26,308 nucleotides of DNA, from positions 1-26,308 of the IMG/VR virus record IMGVR_UViG_3300010151_000129; one strand, written 5' to 3'. Below, in pieces: positions 22,059-26,308 of this stretch (positions are counted from its first letter, which is position 1; each line of letters opens with the position of its first letter). This DNA comes from a virus. A program made the position numbers and the translations under genes. The notes beneath the pieces are model-generated. The model saw only the letters and a list, made by a program, of their open reading frames with translations. It did no database searches and had not been told where the DNA came from.

Positions 22059-22700
22059 ATGAGCATTTACATTTACACACTACAGGCGCGCGGACGACAA
22101 ATAACCTTCCCCGATGGAAGCGAACAGACGGTTTACCCGATGCAATTTCGATCGGGAAATTGCTTCAGCGAATGGAATTTCAATTCCTACAACTCGGAAA
22201 CTATCGCAGAACATTACGGCGAGTTGGCTATGAATCGTTGGCACGAACGCGAAGCGACCAACAAAGGCGCGAAGTACATTCGCCACGGCGACGAAGTCTA
22301 CGACGTTAGCGATTGCTCGGTCCTCGAATATTCGAGTTGGATCGATACCGACGCGCTTCCCGGCGAATTTATCGGTACGTTGAAAGGGCGAGTTCTTGAA
22401 CCGGCGTCGCGTTGGGAATTATACGAAATTCACGCGAACCCTTGCGAGGCGAGGAAGCGGGATACTGTCGTTTTTACATGCGAAACGCGACTTACCCGCG
22501 AGTGGGATGGCACGGCGTCGGTTTACGAATGCCGCATGCGGGCGCTTGACGTTCAGCCCGGCGTAGTTGTTACGCACTCGCTCTACGTCGGCGACACCGA
22601 CTCAGGAATCGACTCGGAACGGATCGCGGCGCATTGGGACGGCTTCAAGCGTACGCAAACCGCCTACGCCGAACGCGCGCATACGACGACGCCAGTTTAA
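22059..22700 (+). CDS. Unknown protein, 213 residues
   Basis: This is one of the larger accessory products. It starts MSIYIYTLQARGRQITFP after the initiation block AACGAAAGGCAACATC. The sequence is aromatic- and acid-rich, with many Tyr, Trp and Glu residues (CFSEWNFNSYNSETIAEHYG; SVLEYSSWIDTDALPG). Six cysteines are scattered and do not form a clear zinc site. It has no membrane segment. The last part (SERIAAHWDGFKRTQTAYAE) is helical. No domain recognised. It is the last gene of unit 4 before the 22727-22765 terminator. Confidence 0.7.
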   Translation: MSIYIYTLQARGRQITFPDGSEQTVYPMQFRSGNCFSEWNFNSYNSETIAEHYGELAMNRWHEREATNKGAKYIRHGDEVYDVSDCSVLEYSSWIDTDALPGEFIGTLKGRVLEPASRWELYEIHANPCEARKRDTVVFTCETRLTREWDGTASVYECRMRALDVQPGVVVTHSLYVGDTDSGIDSERIAAHWDGFKRTQTAYAERAHTTTPV

Positions 22701-22726
22701 GCCGAGATTTCTTTCGTTGAATTCGT

Positions 22727-22765
22727 GCGCGAATCGCTGTTCTAAGGCGGTTCGCGCTTTTTCTT
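22727..22765 (+). terminator. Rho-independent terminator of unit 4
   Basis: GCGCGAATCGC (22727-22737) pairs with GCGGTTCGCGC (22747-22757), 11 positions with one G-U pair, loop nine bases, then TTTTTCTT. It is homologous to the unit 3 terminator. Confidence 0.8.
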
Positions 22766-22772
22766 TGCCTGA

Positions 22773-22862
22773 ACAGGAAATTCCTCTTGCCAACAGGAAG
22801 AATAGACCTATACTCGGGTCATGAGTAACGCAGTAAACAACACGACAACGAAAGGCAACGAC
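22773..22862 (+). promoter_or_regulatory. Promoter, palindrome and in-frame leader, copy 5
   Basis: TTGCCA (22787-22792) and TATACT (22809-22814) are 16 bases apart. ATG 22821 is six bases after the -10 box, and its frame (MSNAVNNTTTKGND) meets ATG 22863 after 42 bases. ACAGGAA occurs at 22773 and 22793 (20 bases apart), and AGGAAATTCCT (22775-22785) is an imperfect-centre palindrome just before the -35 box. Confidence 0.78.
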
Positions 22863-23279
22863 ATGAGCAACGCAACAACAAATACGAATCCTTCAAACCA
22901 AAACTTCGAAACGGTACGCCTGAACGGCGACGCGGCTTTCTTCGTGAACGCCGCAACCGGGCATAACAATTGGCGTCAAATCAATACTACTTCTGAGTCC
23001 GTTCTTAATTGGGACGGCGTCAATTCCGGCGACTCAATGTTCGCAATCGAAAGCAACGTTTACGAAGGCATTATGGCTTACGTTTCGTTCGAATCCGTTA
23101 CCGGTCGCATGGCGACAAGAATTCCGAACGAAGACGGCGCGTATGGTTTCCGCGTTAAGTTGGCGATCGAAGTCGACAACAAACGCCTTTCCCTCTTCGG
23201 TTGGATCGCCGTTGCCGGTGGACCTGCAATCACGCGCGCCGAAGTCGACGCAATCGTCGCCGCCGCGACGATCAAGTAA
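22863..23279 (+). CDS. Unknown protein, 138 residues
   Basis: The product starts MSNATTNTNPSNQN, an Asn/Thr-rich and probably disordered tail, extended by 14 residues if the leaderless start is used. The body is beta-rich (ETVRLNGDAAFFVNAATGHN; MAYVSFESVTGRMATRI) and ends with GWIAVAGGPAITRAEVDAIV. It has no cysteine site or membrane helix. I do not recognise the family. The second tandem-hairpin element follows directly after the stop. Confidence 0.68.
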   Translation: MSNATTNTNPSNQNFETVRLNGDAAFFVNAATGHNNWRQINTTSESVLNWDGVNSGDSMFAIESNVYEGIMAYVSFESVTGRMATRIPNEDGAYGFRVKLAIEVDNKRLSLFGWIAVAGGPAITRAEVDAIVAAATIK

Positions 23280-23289
23280 CGGACGGGAC

Positions 23290-23340
23290 CGGGGCGAAAG
23301 CCCCGCGTTCCTTCATCGCCGCGACAAGCGACGATGAAGG
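23290..23340 (+). ncRNA. Tandem-hairpin RNA element, copy B
   Basis: Hairpin 1 is CGGGGC / GCCCCG with a GAAA loop (23290-23305). Hairpin 2 (23310-23340) has a 9-bp stem CCTTCATCG / CGATGAAGG, a C-A mismatch (23319 and 23331), then an inner stem CGC / GCG with a five-base loop. Compared with copies A and C, several stem pairs differ on both strands together, so the fold is kept while the sequence changes. Confidence 0.68.
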
Positions 23341-23389
23341 ATCGAAGACCGAGAACGAAAGAAACTAAAACCAAAAGAAAGGCAACAAC

Positions 23390-24370
23390 ATGAGCAACGC
23401 AACAGAAACAAAAATGAGCGAAAAGGCAGTTATCAAAAAGATGGCCCTGAAGTTCGCCGAAGACAACGAAGCGGAAAACGCGACCAACCCGGTCCGCGTT
23501 ATTACGACGCGCAACGGAACGACCGTCGAGTCGCGCTACAGCGATCGGTCGGTACAGGCGGCACTTCGTTTTTACGTCAACGCCGAAACTGTTACCTCGA
23601 ATTTCGCGCGGTCGCTTGCTGACCATTCGTCGCGCGTAGGCGGCGGCGGCTTTTCGCGGTACAAGGCTTGCGGTTTGTCTCCGGAGCAAACTTGTTGGGC
23701 GCATGTCATCGTCGTTCAAACCGAGGCGCGCTTGCTCGAAGAGGTCCGCAAGATTAAGGCGGCAGTCGCCGAAGTCGTAAGCGAGTTCAAGGCGAACCGA
23801 AAGCCGATCGTCGAGCGCCTTCAGGCGGCGCGCGAGTCGGGCGTTAATTATCCGAAGATTCGTCTGTCGACTGACGACGGCGATAAGGTCGTCTTGAGTC
23901 TCGCCGGGTCGGCTTCGCGTAATCCCGGTTCAGTGTCAGTGACGGACGGCGGGCCATTCGAGCAAAACGTTTATTACGGTCGCGTCAACGTCGACGGAAC
24001 ATTCGTCGCCGCGCGCGCCTTCAACGACAAAGTCGCCGCTGTTCTCGATGCACTGGCGGACGACACGGCAACAGCCGCCGCGATTCACGGCAAGCGTACC
24101 GGGTCTTGCTCGTTCTGCGGAAGGCATCTTGAGACGACCGAATCAGTGACCGCCGGATACGGTCCGGTTTGCGCGGAACGCTACGGCTTGCCTTGGGGCA
24201 AGGCGGCGGCAGTCGAAGCCGAAGAGACTGTCGAGCAATGCCACGGCGTAGGGCGCGACTGCTCGAACCCGGCGACGGATACGATTGGCGGCGCGCCGCG
24301 TTGCGCCGATTGCTACGAAGAGATTCGTTCGGAAATGGCGGGTTATGAGGATGATTTGCGCGCGATGTAA
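23390..24370 (+). CDS. DUF6011-like zinc-binding protein with a second Cys cluster
   Basis: The 326-residue protein is the largest accessory product. Its middle has long charged helices (about 100-150). At about residues 238-270 lies GSCSFCGRHLETTESVTAGY followed by GPVCAERYGLPWG, the DUF6011 pattern seen in many phage proteins, with Cys240 and Cys243 and a later Cys. After it, CHGVGRDCSNPATD and RCADCYEE form a second possible zinc site. Such proteins probably bind nucleic acids or protein partners. An in-frame ATG nine codons in (MSEKAV) is possible, but the initiation block supports ATG 23390. It is the last gene of unit 5. Confidence 0.8.
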   Translation: MSNATETKMSEKAVIKKMALKFAEDNEAENATNPVRVITTRNGTTVESRYSDRSVQAALRFYVNAETVTSNFARSLADHSSRVGGGGFSRYKACGLSPEQTCWAHVIVVQTEARLLEEVRKIKAAVAEVVSEFKANRKPIVERLQAARESGVNYPKIRLSTDDGDKVVLSLAGSASRNPGSVSVTDGGPFEQNVYYGRVNVDGTFVAARAFNDKVAAVLDALADDTATAAAIHGKRTGSCSFCGRHLETTESVTAGYGPVCAERYGLPWGKAAAVEAEETVEQCHGVGRDCSNPATDTIGGAPRCADCYEEIRSEMAGYEDDLRAM

Positions 24371-24381
24371 CGCGCCGAACC

Positions 24382-24420
24382 GCGCGCCGCGACCAATCCG
24401 TCGCGGCGCGCTTTTTTTCT
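24382..24420 (+). terminator. Rho-independent terminator of unit 5
   Basis: GCGCGCCGCGAC (24382-24393) and GTCGCGGCGCGC (24400-24411) are exact reverse complements, with a six-base loop and seven T residues after them. It is the strongest terminator in the window. Confidence 0.92.
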
Positions 24421-24480
24421 AACGCTGAATTCGACGCCTGTCGGGCGGTTTGGCGCGCTTTGCGATTTATCTTTGCCTGA

Positions 24481-24582
24481 ACAGGAAATTCCTCTTGTCG
24501 ACGGGAAGAATACCCCTATACTCAGTTCATGAGTAAGACAGTAAACAACACGGCAACAACAACAGCCACGAAAGGCAACACC
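24481..24582 (+). promoter_or_regulatory. Promoter, palindrome and in-frame leader, copy 6
   Basis: TTGTCG (24495-24500) and TATACT (24517-24522) are 16 bases apart. ATG 24529 is six bases on. Its frame (MSKTVNNTATTTATKGNT) meets ATG 24583 after 54 bases, the longest leader. ACAGGAA (24481) and ACGGGAA (24501) are 20 bases apart, and AGGAAATTCCT (24483-24493) is identical to copy 5. Confidence 0.78.
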
Positions 24583-24867
24583 ATGAGCAACGCAATAACA
24601 ACCGTCGAGAAGATCGAAGTCGGAACAAAGATCGTAATCAGCAACGTAACGTATACCGTCCACTTCGTGAACACCCCCGCTTACTACCGCTCAGTAGGTA
24701 ACGACATTAAGGCCGACACAATGGAAGAGAACGATTGCACCGCCGACATTCTTTGCCATCGTGGCAACGCACACCGGGGCCGGGTTCATATGCTCCGCAG
24801 TTTCGATCATGGCGACTACGGCCAAGCCGTCTACCACATAATGACAATCGACGGAACTTCTTGGTAA
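24583..24867 (+). CDS. Unknown protein, 94 residues, His-rich
   Basis: From ATG 24583 the product has 94 residues (112 with the leader). A beta-rich start (VEKIEVGTKIVISNVTYTVH) is followed by a segment with Cys and His residues (ENDCTADILCHRGNAHRGRV, then DHGDYGQAVYHIMTIDG). The two cysteines and nearby histidines could bind a metal, but the spacing does not match a family I know. No membrane segment. The third tandem-hairpin element lies right after the stop. Confidence 0.68.
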   Translation: MSNAITTVEKIEVGTKIVISNVTYTVHFVNTPAYYRSVGNDIKADTMEENDCTADILCHRGNAHRGRVHMLRSFDHGDYGQAVYHIMTIDGTSW

Positions 24868-24873
24868 GCGAAG

Positions 24874-24936
24874 GAGGGGGGGGCGAAGCCCCCCCCCTCG
24901 CTCTTCGATCGCCGTTCACTTGAACGACGATCGAAG
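24874..24936 (+). ncRNA. Tandem-hairpin RNA element, copy C
   Basis: Hairpin 1 pairs eight G with a run of nine C around CGAAG (24876-24897). Hairpin 2 (24903-24936) has a 9-bp stem CTTCGATCG / CGATCGAAG, a C-A mismatch (24912 and 24927), and an inner stem CGTTCA / TGAACG, versus CATT / AATG in copy A. The tail ATCGAAGACCGAGAACGAAA is shared with copy B. Confidence 0.68.
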
Positions 24937-24980
24937 ACCGAGAACGAAAGAAACTAAAACCAAAAACGAAAGGTAACACC

Positions 24981-25340
24981 ATGAGCAACGACAAGATTTT
25001 CAGAAGTTCAATAACCGCGATTTACTCCGACGGCACGACCGGACGTTTTGCCGACCTGTCCGACGAACTGATCGTGCGCTTCGGAATGAAACTCGTCGAC
25101 GTTGACCCGCGCGACGGCAAGAAAGCGATTTCGCTTTATGTGTTTCGCAAAGAAGTTGGTTCGCGTTTTCACGACATACTAAACATCGACCTTGCGCCGC
25201 ACGACTCGCGAATTACGAAGCGTTCAAGTTGGCTTTACAATGGGTGCAATTCCGGCGCGGCTTTCAACTCAGTTTCCGCCCATTACTTGCGCAAGAGGTT
25301 GAGCCCTGATTCTTGGGTCGGAAAGGAGGAGAACAAATGA
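24981..25340 (+). CDS. Unknown basic protein, 119 residues
   Basis: It follows the initiation block (AACGAAAGGTAACACC) and starts MSNDKIFRSS. The sequence is mixed alpha/beta and basic, with VRFGMKLVDVDPRDGKKAIS in the middle and a Lys/Arg-rich end. Ser and Asn residues are common near SSWLYNGCNSGAAFNS. No catalytic or metal motif is seen. It is the last gene of unit 6; the strong terminator starts 30 bases after its stop. The family is not recognised. Confidence 0.68.
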   Translation: MSNDKIFRSSITAIYSDGTTGRFADLSDELIVRFGMKLVDVDPRDGKKAISLYVFRKEVGSRFHDILNIDLAPHDSRITKRSSWLYNGCNSGAAFNSVSAHYLRKRLSPDSWVGKEENK

Positions 25341-25369
25341 GTCCCAACTAAAACCAAAACTAAATCATT

Positions 25370-25409
25370 CGCCCGATCGTTCTTTCGAACGGTCGGGCGT
25401 TCTTTATTT
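25370..25409 (+). terminator. Rho-independent terminator of unit 6
   Basis: CGCCCGATCGTTC (25370-25382) pairs with GAACGGTCGGGCG (25387-25399), 13 positions with one G-U pair and a four-base loop, followed by TTCTTTATTT. Confidence 0.88.
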
Positions 25410-25476
25410 CTGTCGACCGTTTGTCTTGCTTCTCTTTTCCGCGCTGTCTCTCTGGCCGATCGTTTCGTTTGACCGT

Positions 25477-25506
25477 TTGACTTCGCCCCCCGCATAACCG
25501 TATAAT
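25477..25506 (+). promoter_or_regulatory. Consensus sigma70-type promoter for the ParB-like gene or small RNA
   Basis: TTGACT (25477-25482) and a perfect TATAAT (25501-25506) are 18 bases apart. Transcription would start near 25513. This is the only promoter in the window with near-consensus boxes on both sides, and unlike the cassette promoters it has no ATG at +1. Confidence 0.85.
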
Positions 25507-25511
25507 CGCGC

Positions 25512-25591
25512 CGTCGCTGTTGCTCATATTGCGACGTTGCTTTCGTTTGCCGGTCGATTCGTGCTTCGCAACTCGAATCGACCGGTTTTTC
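25512..25591 (+). ncRNA. Two-hairpin leader ending in a perfect terminator: attenuator or small RNA
   Basis: The first hairpin pairs CGTCGC (25512-25517) with GCGACG (25531-25536), right at the expected 5' end. The second pairs CCGGTCGATTCG (25550-25561) exactly with CGAATCGACCGG (25574-25585), followed by TTTTTC. Most transcripts should stop near 25590, giving an RNA of about 80 nt, 15 bases before the ParB-like ATG. Either this is a free small RNA or some signal lets RNA polymerase read through. I recognise no known riboswitch. Confidence 0.65.
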
Positions 25592-25605
25592 TTGCGAGGT
25601 ATTCC

Positions 25606-26308
25606 ATGGCAAAGGCAAAGGCAAAAGCGAAGAGCGTTCCCGCAACGACAACCGTCGAGATTAACGGCGCATCGTATCCAGCAATGCGGGTTGCCGACCT
25701 TCGGTCGCGACGAGCGGACTACAACCCCCGGCGTATATCGGATCACGACAGGGCCGCGCTTCAACGCTCAATCGGTCGATTTGGCGTCGTTCAGCCGGTC
25801 GTCTTTAACTCCCGGTCGGACACGATCGTCGGCGGGCATCAACGATTAGACGCGGCGGCGGCGGAAGGAATCGAACTCTTCCCCGTAATGGTCGTCGACC
25901 TGTCTCACGCCGAAGAGCGCGCGTTGAATCTATCTCTTAACCGCGTTGGCGGTGATTTCGATTGGGAAGGCGTGGCGACCGTTCTTCGCGACCTTGCCGA
26001 TTCTCCCGAATGCAAGGAAGACGGCGATTTTATGGATTTGGCCGGGTTCACGGCTTCGGAAATCGAGCCGCTGTTGACGGCGGAGTTCTCGACCGACGGC
26101 GTTGTCGAACTTCCGGACGACCTGTCGCTCGCGGTCGAGAAAGCGGTCGACCGGGTTAACGCCGGGACAATTGCGTTCGACGAGTTCGTCGAACTGGCTC
26201 GCGCCTTCATCGACTCGCCCGAACCGGCTTCAATGTCCGGCGAGCGCGAGGAAGAGCGAGCGGCATTCCATGATTTGATACGTTCCGCCGTTGAGGGCTA
26301 CGACGACG
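25606..26308 (+). CDS. ParB/Srx-fold protein (partial, runs off the window)
   Basis: ATG 25606 follows GAGG by six bases and the frame is open to the window end (234 codons). The start is a short Lys/Ala repeat (MAKAKAKAKS). The ParB N-terminal fold is clear at about residues 28-120: LRSRRADYNPRRIS, then LQRSIGRFGVVQPVVFNS and IVGGHQRLDAAAAEG, the conserved GGHxR box. An AEERALNLSLNRVGG segment follows, as in phage ParB-like proteins. Members bind CTP or DNA, and some phage ones are nucleases or sit before methylase or terminase genes. Downstream context is missing, so the role is open. The acidic C-terminal part is helical. Confidence 0.88.
   Translation, partial: MAKAKAKAKSVPATTTVEINGASYPAMRVADLRSRRADYNPRRISDHDRAALQRSIGRFGVVQPVVFNSRSDTIVGGHQRLDAAAAEGIELFPVMVVDLSHAEERALNLSLNRVGGDFDWEGVATVLRDLADSPECKEDGDFMDLAGFTASEIEPLLTAEFSTDGVVELPDDLSLAVEKAVDRVNAGTIAFDEFVELARAFIDSPEPASMSGEREEERAAFHDLIRSAVEGYDD

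Noticed and set aside
24874-24897. Long G/C hairpin as a terminator
   Set aside because: No U tract follows it, a second conserved hairpin does, and a gene of the same unit continues directly after.
336-24994. Many long minus-strand and alternative-frame open frames
   Set aside because: They lie opposite or inside well-supported + strand genes. Their products are Arg/Ser-rich, as expected from the complement of TCG/GAC-rich codons, and they lack ribosome sites and known motifs.

Overview
The window looks like part of a tailed double-stranded DNA phage (or prophage) genome, most likely siphovirus-like. All 40 supported genes read on the + strand. They are tightly packed, often with 1- or 4-base start/stop overlaps. 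The first 6 kb carries a tail-tip block: a DUF2163 protein, an NlpC/P60 cell-wall peptidase, a large tail-tip/host-specificity protein and two DUF2793-type fibre genes. The host is a bacterium that uses ordinary Shine-Dalgarno (AAAGG/GGAGG) and sigma70-like (TATAAT) signals. I cannot name it; DUF2163, NlpC/P60 and DUF2793 together are frequent in phages of Alphaproteobacteria, but that is only a hint. No integrase, lysis gene, tRNA or DNA polymerase is visible.

Layout. 1-6099: tail tip and fibres, ending in small unknown genes. 6100-6740: a one-gene unit with its own promoter, a 21-bp palindrome just after the promoter, and a terminator. 6812-17996: a long operon of small unknown genes (including a 43-residue membrane protein) leading into recombination and replication genes: a RecB/Cas4-like nuclease with a probable Fe-S cluster, a Sak4-like RecA-fold ATPase, a DUF669 protein, an ERCC4-type nuclease, a RecD2-type helicase and a primase-helicase with CHC2 zinc finger, TOPRIM and P-loop ATPase. 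17997-18505: about 0.5 kb without genes, holding twelve exact copies of GGTAGT/ACTACC, mostly one helical turn apart, with a pyrimidine-rich A+T tract. This is a candidate replication origin. 18506-25409: five consecutive transcription units, each with its own promoter and terminator, carrying 16 small genes that are almost all unrecognised. 25477 to the end: a promoter, a leader of about 80 nt ending in a perfect terminator hairpin, then a ParB-like gene that runs off the window.

The most unusual feature is the design of the small-gene units. In six promoters (6815, 18528, 20085, 21297, 22809, 24517) the -10 box lies only 5-6 bases before an ATG or GTG, so the RNA should begin at or next to that codon (leaderless). 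A second ATG with a good Shine-Dalgarno site follows 36, 45, 42, 48, 42 or 54 bases later, always in frame although leader length varies. Every first gene could therefore be made with or without an Asn/Thr-rich N-terminal extension. The same A-rich initiation block (AACGAAAGGCAAC, three bases, ATGAGCAAC) recurs before about 16 genes. Three intergenic gaps carry a tandem-hairpin RNA element whose stems differ by compensatory changes. Together this looks like a modular, repeatedly copied expression cassette for accessory phage genes, next to a probable origin.
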